Shown here in pieces: positions 32,724 to 41,080 of a stretch of DNA of 41,402 nt. Every line of letters starts with the position of its first letter. Within the stretch, counting starts at the first letter, position 1. Position numbers and translations under genes: made by a program. Source of the stretch: a virus; IMG/VR virus record IMGVR_UViG_3300022678_000086, positions 1-41,402 of that record; one strand, written 5' to 3'. The notes under the pieces are model-generated. The model was not told the DNA's origin, did no database searches, and worked only from the letters and a program-made list of their open reading frames with translations.

Positions 32724-33412
32724 GCGACGAAAACGATCCTGAACGACGTCTAGGCAAGGGCTTAGCGACTGCGACCGGCGGTGCACTCATCGGAGCCGCG
32801 ATCGGCGGTCCTGTGGGTGCGGTTATCGGTGGCGCTGTGGGTCCCTTATCTGACTATTTGCTCGAAGCTCGGAAGAGACAGCTGGAGCGAGCCAGAGCCT
32901 TGGCGCTTCGCTCATCACAACTTTCCGGCCTTAACCTGGATGAATTCCTTGTTAAACTTTCGAGTGATGAGCGACTATCAGATATTGGCCTCCGACTGCT
33001 CGAAGTTGCGGCAAAAAGCGACAACCCAGATCGAGACAACGCCATGGCGATGCTCTTGGCGGAGGCATTGACAAGGGATGCAGCCACAGAAATCGACGGA
33101 TATGAGGTTCTTGCAGAAGTGCTGGCAGATCTCCGGCGCCCTCATATCGATGTTCTAATGCATATCTTTGATGCAACGCGAACGGACGAAAGTGAAACGA
33201 TCTCTCCAAAAGAGGTAGTTGATAATTTTCCAAATTTCTCAAGCATAATAAGAACTGTTATAAGAACTCTTGAGTTGCATGGCCTAATACTTGATGAAAA
33301 TCGACTAGCCGATCCGCCATCGAATGAAATTAAATGGCGAGTTAGCGAACTTGGAGAGGCCCTCGCATCGATCGTAAGAAGTGCGCAGGAGGAGGTTGGA
33401 AAAAATGAATGA
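32720..33412 (+). CDS. Glycine-zipper membrane protein with winged-helix-like C-terminus
   Basis: The product has about 230 residues. Near residue 20-45 is a glycine zipper (GGALIGAAIGGPVGAVIGGA), which should insert in or pack against a membrane. The remainder is mostly helical; the last 80 residues (SPKEVVDNFPNFSSIIRTVI, RTLELHGLILDEN, IKWRVSELGEAL) look like a winged helix. I know no matching family. The TTG at 32720 overlaps the amidotransferase stop and has AAAGGA upstream; a GTG at 32672 is a longer alternative. Its end overlaps the next gene's start. Role unknown: self-protection or membrane anchoring are guesses. Confidence 0.6.
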   Translation: MSDENDPERRLGKGLATATGGALIGAAIGGPVGAVIGGAVGPLSDYLLEARKRQLERARALALRSSQLSGLNLDEFLVKLSSDERLSDIGLRLLEVAAKSDNPDRDNAMAMLLAEALTRDAATEIDGYEVLAEVLADLRRPHIDVLMHIFDATRTDESETISPKEVVDNFPNFSSIIRTVIRTLELHGLILDENRLADPPSNEIKWRVSELGEALASIVRSAQEEVGKNE

Positions 33413-34550
33413 TAGAATTCATCTCAACAACGCAGGTGCATCGCTGGTATCGGATGCGACACTCTCAAAGATGGTGTCTTTTTTAGAGCTAGAACAAAAA
33501 ATTGGTGGTTATGAGGCAGCTTCACAATGCTTAGAGGATATCGAGCGTTTCTATTCTGTTGTTGCGCGTCTCATTGGTTGCGAAAAAGAACAAGTTGCCT
33601 TTTCTGAGAGCGCAACGCGCGCGTGGAACACGCTGATCTTTTCCCTAGAAATGAAGCGCGGTGATCGAATTGTCACGACATCAACCGAGTTCGGTAGCAA
33701 TGTTGTTTCACTGCAAAGCGTGGCCGAAAAAGTCGGTGCGGATTTAGTCGTTCTGGACGTTCAAGATGATGGGCTCATTGATATTTCTGAGCTGGAAAAA
33801 TACATCGACGGCAACCTAAGGCTGGTTGCACTCTCGCATGCGCCTGCACATTGCGGAAGTGTGATCAACGCAGCTGAGATAGGTCAACGCCTCAGGGGCA
33901 GCCAAGCATTGTATCTGCTTGACGCATGTCAGACACTCGGCCAATTCCCACTATCTGTTGCTGACATCGGCTGCGATGCTTTGGTCGCAACGGGACGAAA
34001 ATGGCTCCGAGGACCGAGGGGAACTGGCTTCTTATATGCGAATGATCGTGTGCTCTCGTCAGCCAAGTCGATTGCCGTTGATCTGGCGAACGCAGACTGG
34101 CTGTCTGAGCCCAAGGATGGGAGCCAAGTATCATTTTTTAAGAAGGCACAAAGGTTCCAAACGTGGGAACGTTCACTTGCGGGCCAGATCGGCCTTACAA
34201 ACGCAATAGATGAGTATCTCGAAAAAACGAGCGAAACTTCGGTTACCGACGCTATACAAAGGCTTCGATCTCTTGCGGCAGAAGCCGTGCGAAGCAACTC
34301 GAAACTTGTCGAATACCCAGGCGGAAATGCGGGCAGTGGAGTTTTTACCTTCTACAGTAGATCGGTTGAGGCGGGAGATATAAAAAATACGCTCTCAAAG
34401 AACAACGTAAATGTTTCTTTAATGAGCGATTGGGATGCGCCATGGGACTTTGCGGCAAAGAAATTGCCAACGCTGGTGAGGGTCTCGCCGCACTACATTA
34501 ACTCACAGTCCGATCTCGACGTTTTTTCGCAAGTTGCTAGTGAAATTTAG
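33405..34550 (+). CDS. Class V PLP-dependent enzyme (aminotransferase/cysteine-desulfurase-like)
   Basis: The 381-residue product has the fold-type I, class V pattern: HLNNAGASLVSDATL, AFSESATRAWNTLIFSL, LVALSHAPAHCGSVINAAEI, LLDACQTLGQFPL (Asp173, PLP pyridine) and ATGRKWLRGPRGTGFLY (Lys199, Schiff base). No desulfurase-type active-site Cys loop is obvious, so it is more like epimerase, lyase or EgtE-like members. AGGAGG lies ahead of the ATG at 33405. It overlaps the preceding gene by eight bases and the next gene begins three bases after its stop, so it belongs to one operon. The substrate is unknown. Confidence 0.85.
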   Translation: MNDRIHLNNAGASLVSDATLSKMVSFLELEQKIGGYEAASQCLEDIERFYSVVARLIGCEKEQVAFSESATRAWNTLIFSLEMKRGDRIVTTSTEFGSNVVSLQSVAEKVGADLVVLDVQDDGLIDISELEKYIDGNLRLVALSHAPAHCGSVINAAEIGQRLRGSQALYLLDACQTLGQFPLSVADIGCDALVATGRKWLRGPRGTGFLYANDRVLSSAKSIAVDLANADWLSEPKDGSQVSFFKKAQRFQTWERSLAGQIGLTNAIDEYLEKTSETSVTDAIQRLRSLAAEAVRSNSKLVEYPGGNAGSGVFTFYSRSVEAGDIKNTLSKNNVNVSLMSDWDAPWDFAAKKLPTLVRVSPHYINSQSDLDVFSQVASEI

Positions 34551-34553
34551 GCA

Positions 34554-35678
34554 ATGGTGAAAATTATTCATCACTTCTCGGCCGATGTGCACAATCATTT
34601 TCACGTGCACGGACCGGATGATCTGTTTGCTGAAATTCGTGGTTTGATCATAGTGCGAAAGAATGCTGGTCGCACCGTTTTCCTCACACTTCGGGACGTG
34701 ACTGGCGAAATCCAAGTTTTGCTATTAGCTGAGAACTTTTCGGAGGAGGATTTTTCGTCGAAGTGTAAGGCATTGCGGAAAGGTGATATTGTATCGGTGA
34801 CTGGCAGAGTTGAAAAGAGCCGCGCTTCAGAAACCGTGTCAATCTTGCCGAGCGAGCCGCCAAAAGTTGTGCCGATTGATGCCGAAAACACGTTCGAATT
34901 GGATCAAGTCCCATATCTTGCCTCTGGCTCCAAGATCATCCAGGCGCGGATTGTCGAAGGCATAGAGCGCTCATTGCGTTCGCTGGGCTTTCTCGAGATC
35001 GAGCCAAAGCTTCTATCGACGGAGTGGAATGGTAATGGCTTGGAGCCGTTGAGAGCGGAGTTTCCCGGCTTCGGCCATAACGTCTATCTCGTTCCCTCTC
35101 CATTACCTCAGCTGTTTGAGGCGTTGATATCAACTGGACATCGTGCTTTTTTCGCAACGAGCAAATGCTTCAGCACGAGTTACCGAGACATTCACTCAAG
35201 TTCGGAAGCTACTTCAATTTTTTCGATTGAACGGATGCCTGATGACGTAAAAGATATCAATAACGTTTCTAGAACTGCGCTCAAGTGTTTGAAAGATCTC
35301 TTTTCACGCACAGGTACAGCGCTACCTGAGATTTCAGAATGGTTTTCTCGGAATTTATTTTATCATTCTGAAGGAGGGTGGCCTAATAACAGGTGGAATG
35401 AGATAGGTATTGGCATTTTATCGGTTTCGAACCCGCGAATTCCGGGGCGTTTATCCGATGGCAAAAGCTCAAATTTGGGGCATGTTCAGATCGAAAGGTA
35501 TCTGAGAGTAGTTTTAAATCATAATGGCTCACGATATAACTTGGCGGAATCTACAGTAGAAGTGCGATTCGGTGCGCTTCGTGTGATTACAACAACTATT
35601 CATACAGAGCACTTGCTTAGCCTGTTTTCGACAGCGCCGTTTAGGTCGCTTCGAACTTCAACATTCTGGAGCGAATAG
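34554..35678 (+). CDS. Divergent class IIb aminoacyl-tRNA-synthetase paralogue (Asn/Asp/Lys group)
   Basis: The 374-residue product starts with an OB-fold anticodon-binding-like domain (IRGLIIVRKNAGRTVFLTLR, DVTGEIQVLLL, GDIVSVTGRVEKS) as in AspRS, AsnRS and LysRS. The second part looks like a class II core: motif 1-like IIQARIVEGIERSLRSLGF, a PSPLPQLFEALISTGHRAFF stretch (motif-like PQL and active-site strand), and a motif 2-like YRDIHSSSEATSIFSIE with a single Arg. The usual motif 3 glycine-arginine end (GxGxGxxR) is not seen; VEVRFGALRVIT may be a remnant. It is smaller than true AsnRS (about 440-470). It probably activates an amino acid for the pathway and is unlikely to serve general translation; this is inference. 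Confidence 0.75.
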   Translation: MVKIIHHFSADVHNHFHVHGPDDLFAEIRGLIIVRKNAGRTVFLTLRDVTGEIQVLLLAENFSEEDFSSKCKALRKGDIVSVTGRVEKSRASETVSILPSEPPKVVPIDAENTFELDQVPYLASGSKIIQARIVEGIERSLRSLGFLEIEPKLLSTEWNGNGLEPLRAEFPGFGHNVYLVPSPLPQLFEALISTGHRAFFATSKCFSTSYRDIHSSSEATSIFSIERMPDDVKDINNVSRTALKCLKDLFSRTGTALPEISEWFSRNLFYHSEGGWPNNRWNEIGIGILSVSNPRIPGRLSDGKSSNLGHVQIERYLRVVLNHNGSRYNLAESTVEVRFGALRVITTTIHTEHLLSLFSTAPFRSLRTSTFWSE

Positions 35679-35682
35679 AGAG

Positions 35683-36009
35683 ATGCCGATTGTTGACGTA
35701 TTTGGGAGAGGTGCGTCACTCGATTACGCGAGGGCAGACTCGACCTTTTTGTTGGCACTGACTGGCGACGAGCTGAGCGATGAGGAATGGCCTATCGACG
35801 GGGACCACATAAGTTTGAGATTTATAGAAGTCGACGGCAGGCAGATTGGCGATTTAGAGCTTGTGATATCGGCACATTCATTTACTGGTCGAGCAGATAG
35901 AAAGGACGAAATATGCTCGCGTATTCGCAAGTGTTTGGAGGAGCGCTGGAAGGTGGAGGTTCGGGTGTGGTTAAAGTTATTTGATATGGGATATGGGGTG
36001 AAAGATTGA
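35683..36009 (+). CDS. Small hypothetical protein at the end of the operon
   Basis: The 108-residue product has mixed alpha/beta character: FLLALTGDELSD, HISLRFIEVDGRQIGDLELV and a C-terminal helix EICSRIRKCLEERWKVEVRV. I do not recognise a family. It begins four bases after the aaRS-like stop (AGAG upstream) and is AT-rich like the operon, so it is probably co-transcribed. It might be a carrier or a regulatory subunit but nothing in the sequence shows that. Confidence 0.6.
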   Translation: MPIVDVFGRGASLDYARADSTFLLALTGDELSDEEWPIDGDHISLRFIEVDGRQIGDLELVISAHSFTGRADRKDEICSRIRKCLEERWKVEVRVWLKLFDMGYGVKD

Positions 36010-36357
36010 GCGACCGCTGTGGGTGGTGTGTATCTTGTGTTTGTGTCTACTAGGAAAGAGTTGATGGGATAGTGGAGACCTACTTCAGGCAAATTTTTTT
36101 TGTCGTCAGCGAGCACTTGGGCCACCTGGAGCTGTGCGGGCGGGTAGATGATTTTGATGGAGAACGTTCGACCCCGGTCCTGTCCGCTCCGCCAGTGCCC
36201 GTCGGCTCGACACTCTCAGACGGCGTCCGACTCGGAAAAAACTTCCCTGTTTCAAAGGAGTTTAGCGACAGGGACCGAACTGCCCAGTGGCTTGAAATGG
36301 TTGTGTCCCGGGAAGTGGTGTAGCAGGAGCCGGTCTTCGGAGGGTCCGAAGGTGAAC
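36010..36357. other. Gene-poor stretch after the operon
   Basis: A frame from GTG 36072 to 36323 exists but has no recognisable domain or ribosome site and I do not call it. Composition moves back to high GC within this stretch, which marks the right end of the AT-rich cluster. Confidence 0.4.
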
Positions 36358-36540
36358 TACGCTGCTATGGCGAGCCTTCCGTTGTCCGCGTAACAGAGGG
36401 GTTTCAGGCTCTCCACACTCATATACCCTCTGGCGACGGTCCATTCGTCATTCTGTTCCAGCATGAGCGCGCCGACAAGACGTACAACAGCCCAGGATCC
36501 GGGATCAACTTGCTTCCGTTTTGCCTTGACAGCGCTATTG
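36358..36540 (-). mobile_element. IS256 (mutator)-family transposase 3' fragment
   Basis: The minus strand encodes KAKRKQVDPGSWAVVRLVGA, then LMLEQNDEWTVARGYMSVES and a stop at 36358-36360. The 'AVVRLVGA.L.EQNDEW...R.YM..ES' phrase is the standard end of IS256-type transposases. The rest is not present. Confidence 0.75.
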
Positions 36541-36751
36541 GCGGCGGCGGCCCCGATTTGGGCAGCTGGCGGGTCGCATGCGGGCCATTGATGACCAGGA
36601 TTTTCGCGTTATGCGAGTCTCTCTCGGTGGCTTTGCACGTAGAGCGAGTCGTCGTGCTGGCGTCCAGGCACGGGGGCTTGTTTCCGCGCCTGTTTGCGGG
36701 CGCAGTCGGGTGGAGCCGGAGATGGAAAATGGGTGGGGTGTGGGCGCCGAC

Positions 36752-38116
36752 CTAACCCGGCGGGCTGGGCTGTAAATCCCTGATTGTCCGGCGCGCGGCC
36801 AGCAGCCGGGCCAACACATGACCAGTCTCGCTGATGCGGATGATCAATTGCCGGGATTTGCTCACGACGCGCCCGGGCAGATTGATCAGGTGATATCGAA
36901 CCGCTTTCAGTCGTCGAGACACCCAATTCGGCCCGAGGACTAAGCGCTTCATGGCAGCATTCAGGTTGTGGGAGAGGATCATGGTCGCCCACCAAGCGGC
37001 ATTTGCCCCGAACCGCCCCGACGGTAACCGGCCGCCGGCAAGATCGTCCTTCATGACGGCGTGAACTTCTTCACTCTTGCCGCACCGTTCTCGAAGCCAC
37101 CAGATCACCTCGTCGCCGGGAATGTTTCGGTTGGTCACGATCCCGAACAGTTTCATGCGCCCTTTCTTGTCGAACTCTTCGGTCGGAAACGGAAGCTGGT
37201 CGGCATCTCCAATATCCAGTTGCCCAAATGGCTCTCGGAGTGCAATGAACCGGTATTCCGCCCGGTTGCGGCTGTTTCCTGCCCAACTCGGAACGAAACA
37301 CACCTCCGCCCACTCCTGATCGGTCTTCGACGGAACACCGTCGATCGGCCGATACAGCGGTCGCCAGTCTGCGTCGGACACAGACAGAACCGCCTTGCGG
37401 AACTCCCGGGTTACGTCGGCGGATACGGCGAATTCGATGACCCCCAGCGCCCGCTCCGCAGGATCGCTCCGGTTTTCCGGTTCGGCGCACCAGCAGTTCA
37501 ACGGCTGGTAGGCCTTGAACCCCTTATAGCAATGAAAGGCTTGGCGCTTGCTGGTTTCGATCAGCGTGGCATCCATATCAAGGGTCGCCACCGTTTCAGG
37601 GTGATGCGCCTGAATTGAAGCAACCAAAGACTGGTTGACCTGCCAAAGGCTGCGAAGGGCCTCGGTCATCGGCCAGATGAAGGCCTTGCCTGCGACGCGG
37701 GCCTGCTCCGCAGTTTCGTCGTGAAACCGCGACAGCCATTCCAAAGCTGAGGACGGCGATGGAACCGCCCGAGACCGCTGCTTGCGCCAACGGCTCTTCA
37801 AGGATCGACGTTCGGACCGTGACAGAACGCCGCGTTCAATCTCCCGGAGGACCCGCTGAAATCCGGCATCGTGTTCCAGACGCTCCAGGTCCTCGACGCT
37901 CTCGCCGCCAGCCAGGTTCAGGAAGATCAAAGCCAGAACCATCTGCAGGTCCAGCCAGCCCTGTGCCCCCGCCACCCGCACGAACCGCCGGATCGCCGCC
38001 GTCAAGCCCAGCTTGACCGCCAGGTCAAGGTAAATCGGCAAGCCGCCCAGCGCCGTTGTGCCGCTCGTTCCCCTTTCTGCTTGGTACTGGAAACCAAGAA
38101 CGCCCTGTGCCAACAT
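36752..38116 (-). mobile_element. IS1380-family transposase, apparently full length
   Basis: The 454-residue frame is uninterrupted and has the IS1380 pattern: FLNLAGGESVEDLERLEHD, the first catalytic Asp in TLDMDATLIETSK with FHCYKGFKAYQPL, RFIALREPFG, KLFGIVTNR, WWLRERCGKSEEVHAVMKDD with the late Glu, AWWATMILSHNLNAAMKRL and a final IINLPGRV-type segment with KSRQLIIRIS. Length is normal for the family. I could not establish the terminal inverted repeats or a target-site duplication. The element lies at the border between the foreign cluster and what looks like host DNA. Confidence 0.9.
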
Positions 38117-38173
38117 CTCATCACCCCGTTAGTGAAAGCTCCGTCGTCGCAAACGCAGCTTAAATCCCTGATT
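36773..38173. repeat. 13-bp exact repeat bracketing the IS1380 gene
   Basis: TAAATCCCTGATT occurs at 36773-36785 (inside the transposase 3' end) and 38161-38173 (upstream of its start), in the same orientation. The right copy is part of a hairpin, CCCTGAT-TC-ATCAGGG. It may be terminal or regulatory sequence of the element, or chance. Confidence 0.4.
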
Positions 38174-38232
38174 CATCAGGGCCAACGGGGCACTTCACAA
38201 AATCTGATCGGCGATTACGGGGTCATTCCAAA

Positions 38233-39096
38233 CCTCTGACCGACGTCTTCGCCGACCACCTGATCCTGGCCGGCTACGTCCGGCTGCGTCGGGATTTTCG
38301 CTTCTGTCTCACCGGCTTCGCCGCGCATCTGGAACCGGAGGCGCTGGCGCTGCTGCCGCCCCCGGCCCGGAACGGAGGCTTCTGTGCACTGGTCTCGCTG
38401 GCCGGCGCGACCGATGACACGGCCGGGACCTTGGCGCCGCTTCTGGCACGGCTGCGGCACCAGGCCGAGCAGGAAAGCCGGCCGGCGCCTGACCTGCCGC
38501 CGGTATTGGCGCAGATAAATCAAGTGATAGAGCAGGACTGCGCCGTCGACGACCGTACCAGAAACGACGGCACCGAGGAGGCTGAGACGTTCCTGGTGCG
38601 CCTGGGCCGCTTGATCGAGACGATCACCACACCAGCCGCCTCCGAGCCGACCGCGCCCGAGCCGGCCAAACCCGATCCACTGCGCCCCTGGCTGCTCGCC
38701 CGCGCCGCCGCCCTGGCCGAACCGTTGCCCTTGCCGGAGCGGGAGGCGCTGCGCCGGGCCGTGTGGAGGCACGACCGCTTTCTGCACCGGGACCTGCTGT
38801 GCGCCGGCTGGGGCGCGTTCACCGACATCGGTGCCCTGCCGGATGAGGACATCCAGACTCTGATCCGGCAGGTCACCGCCATCGACCTGGCCGAAGCCCT
38901 GAAGGCGGCCCCGGCCGATCTGCGCGCGCGCTTTTTCGACAACATCGCCCCGCGCGCGGCCGAATTCCTGAAGGAGGACATGGACGCCATGGGCCCCGTC
39001 CGGCTGCGCGATGCGCTCGACGCCCAGCGCCGGATCATGGACGCGGTCCGGTCTCTGATCGCGCGGGGCGAGATCACGGGGTGGGGTGGGCGTTAA
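38233..39096 (+). pseudogene. FliG C-terminal-domain-like protein, 5' truncated beside IS1380
   Basis: An open frame continues from just after the IS side (about 38233) to 39096, about 288 codons, but has no ATG or GTG and its first TTG is at 38431. The end is strikingly FliG-C-like: FLHRDLLCAGWGAFTDIGAL, PDEDIQTLIRQVTAIDLAEA, LKAAPADLRARFFDNIAPRA and EFLKEDMDAMGPVRLRDALD. The N-terminal part (ADHLILAGYVRLRRDFRFCL...) is not FliG-like. The gene therefore looks like a host gene whose start was removed or displaced at the element's border. Confidence 0.65.
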
Positions 39097-39162
39097 GGGA
39101 GCGCGCCGGCCAACCCTTCGTTGAGCAACGCCTGCCGGATGGCATCCTAACTCCATACTGGC

Positions 39163-39912
39163 CTATGGCCGGATATCGTAATGATTATTTCTGACCAGGA
39201 CGCGTGGCGGACGCCCGTTATCAACGAAGAACTGATAACCAGGGACCAGCGTTTCCCGAAAGCCCCGCCAAGGGTCATGTTCTGCCAAGTAATCTAGATT
39301 GTATGTTCGATCCATGAGGTACGGGAAAATGTGGACGGGAATGGACTCTTGGCCGGCTCTCAGCGCCGCTTCGATGATTGTATAGATATCTTCGATTCCC
39401 TCGTCTGTCATAGCGAAACAGCCAACCGACGCGCAGCCACCGTGGATCATAATGGCGTCGCCGGTTCGCTCCAGGGCTTGATCAAGAGCGTTGGGATAAC
39501 CGATATTGATCGCCAAATGGAAAACGCTCCAGGGCGCCAAGCTTTCAGGGTATATTTCATAGAAGCCCTCCGGCGAGCGAGTATCATGCTCCTCCTGTTT
39601 CGGCCCCCGCTCTGACGACATGAGAGCGCATACCGGGTAATCCTTGAATAGCTTGTACTCTTCCTGTGTTTCGACCCAGACCTCAAGCCAGCTCGCCTTG
39701 CGGTAATCGTGAGCATAGCGCGCCTTGAACAGCCTCAGAAAGACCGGTGCCCCCCATTGAAGCCCTGCTTCCTCAAACTCGGCCTCCAGGCGCAAGCCAA
39801 CACGTTCGGTTATCTCCTGGCTCTTGCTGGTCTCAAAAATTTCCTGTGCGGCCGCAATTGAACCGTTCGCGCACAGGGCAAGCAAGCACAAGAGCCATGT
39901 CCGGTACATCAT
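39163..39912 (-). CDS. YafK-type L,D-transpeptidase-family protein
   Basis: The 249-residue product starts with a signal peptide (LLCLLALCANGSIAAAQ). The core has PVFLRLFKARYAHDYRKASW, YKLFKDYPVC, a HDTRSPEGFYEI segment, FHLAINIGYPNALDQ and IMIHGGCASVGCFAMTDEGI; the HGxCxSxGCxAM motif holds the catalytic Cys of the YafK/ErfK-like L,D-transpeptidase group. It should act in the periplasm on peptidoglycan cross-links or lipoprotein attachment. GAGGA precedes the ATG at 39912. It is convergent with the FliG-like remnant. The function is by family; the exact substrate is not shown. Confidence 0.85.
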   Translation of the reverse strand: MMYRTWLLCLLALCANGSIAAAQEIFETSKSQEITERVGLRLEAEFEEAGLQWGAPVFLRLFKARYAHDYRKASWLEVWVETQEEYKLFKDYPVCALMSSERGPKQEEHDTRSPEGFYEIYPESLAPWSVFHLAINIGYPNALDQALERTGDAIMIHGGCASVGCFAMTDEGIEDIYTIIEAALRAGQESIPVHIFPYLMDRTYNLDYLAEHDPWRGFRETLVPGYQFFVDNGRPPRVLVRNNHYDIRP

Positions 39913-40096
39913 GGGTAATTCCTCAATCCTGCGTCACCGAGTCGAGTCTCGTTATGCTCCCGTTCCCCTGCTCGCGCACAGCGTCGAGCTGCCCCCTTCC
40001 GTCCCATTCGCTCTTGTTTGTATCGATCTCTATCCGTCCGGTACCGGCCCGACAAGGAACCTGCGACAACCGCGCCGCCGGGCCCACGCCGCCGGG

Positions 40097-40456
40097 TCAG
40101 CGCCGGCGCAGGAAAACGGCAGCCAGAGACACCAGCGCACCGCCGCCGAAGATCGCCGCGACCCACTCGCGGTCGTAGAGGATCGCGAGGCAGACCGCGC
40201 CGATCGCCGCCAGGGTGACGATCAGCGCGAAATATTGTGGCCGTCTGTGCGCATGATCCTCCTCCGACCGGGATCGGCTGTATGGATTGCGCGGCCGGTA
40301 CTCCGAGAACGGTGGACCATCCGAGTATTCTGATCGAAGCGGAGGACGGGACCGGAGATCGCCTTCATTCACAGGGCGTGGCTCTACGTCACGTTGTGCC
40401 CCCCGCCGCGGAGGACGGGACCGGAGATCGCCTTCATTCACAGGTCTACGGACCAT
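40097..40456 (-). CDS. Small membrane protein with duplicated basic N-terminal segment
   Basis: The 119-residue product has a long Arg/Pro-rich N-terminus containing two exact copies of RPVNEGDLRSRPP, 23 residues apart, then two likely membrane helices (FALIVTLAAIGAVCLAILY and AAIFGGGALVSLAAVFL). The C-terminus is basic. I know no family. An ATG at 40456 opens it, without a strong ribosome site; the last third is more certain than the start, because the N-terminus is built from a repeat. Confidence 0.55.
   Translation of the reverse strand: MVRRPVNEGDLRSRPPRRGAQRDVEPRPVNEGDLRSRPPLRSEYSDGPPFSEYRPRNPYSRSRSEEDHAHRRPQYFALIVTLAAIGAVCLAILYDREWVAAIFGGGALVSLAAVFLRRR
40339..40444. repeat. 37-bp direct repeat pair inside the membrane-protein gene
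   Basis: Copies at 40339-40375 and 40408-40444 are identical and 69 bases apart, a multiple of three, so the repeat is in frame and encodes the duplicated RPVNEGDLRSRPP segment. Confidence 0.85.
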
Positions 40457-40502
40457 TGCAGCCTCAGTTTTCTGTCGATGTCGTCTTCACCGCTTGTCCC
40501 CA

Positions 40503-40952
40503 TCACCGCGCCCCTGGCGGCACCGCGCCGAACAGCACGACCCGGACGGTGTCGCCCGTGATTTCCCGGCATTTGGCGATGTCGGTCACCCGACCATCGA
40601 CGTGCATGGTCATACGGTCGGTGCCGACACCGTTCTGGATGATCACGGTCTGGTCAATATTCACCGAAACCTGCCGGCGCAGATCGGCGAAGGCGACCGC
40701 CTCGGCGACCAGGGAGGCACGCCGGACCAATTCGGCGCGTGGCGGGCAGGCGCCGCCGGCCGACCCCGCTCCTGGCGCCGCCGCACACTGATGCGCCATG
40801 CTCGCCTGGCCCTGTCCCATCAGAACCGTGGCGGCAATGTCGCGCCAGCCGGACTCGCAGGCCTCCAGAGTTTGCGCCACCGGTCCCGAAGGCAGCAACA
40901 GCCCCAGGATCAGGACCGCCGCCAAGGATCGGAGGAACAGTCGGATCGGCAT
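40503..40952 (-). CDS. Secreted protein of unknown function
   Basis: The ~149-residue product has a signal peptide (IRLFLRSLAAVLILGLLLPSG then PVAQ) and a mature part with several cysteines (LEACESGW, HQC, GGACPPRAE, DIAKCREITG) that could form disulfides. A strand segment NIDQTVIIQNGVGTDRMTMH is followed by VDGRVTDIA. I recognise no family. ATG 40952 or GTG 40955 may start it; AGGAAA upstream suits either. Confidence 0.65.
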   Translation of the reverse strand: MPIRLFLRSLAAVLILGLLLPSGPVAQTLEACESGWRDIAATVLMGQGQASMAHQCAAAPGAGSAGGACPPRAELVRRASLVAEAVAFADLRRQVSVNIDQTVIIQNGVGTDRMTMHVDGRVTDIAKCREITGDTVRVVLFGAVPPGAR

Positions 40953-41010
40953 CACCGTGGACTTCCTTTCTCGTCCCTCGTTGAAGTGGCGTCGCAGCCG
41001 GTCGCCGGCA

Positions 41011-41040
41011 TTGCCGCGCGCATTTAAGCCGGATTATAAC
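41011..41040 (+). promoter_or_regulatory. Possible sigma-70-type promoter for the last gene
   Basis: TTGCCG (41011-41016) and TATAAC (41035-41040) are separated by 18 bases, and lie about 40 bases ahead of the next start. Judged by eye only. Confidence 0.35.
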
Positions 41041-41080
41041 CAGGGCCGATGGGCCGATGAAACAGCCGAGAGGGGCGGAA

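Noticed and set aside
36072-36323. GTG-started 83-codon frame after the operon
   Set aside because: No ribosome site or recognisable sequence, and composition changes within it.
36700-38235. Terminal inverted repeats and target duplication of the IS1380 element
   Set aside because: Only a short CCCTGAT match and a same-orientation 13-mer were found, not a convincing pair of ends.
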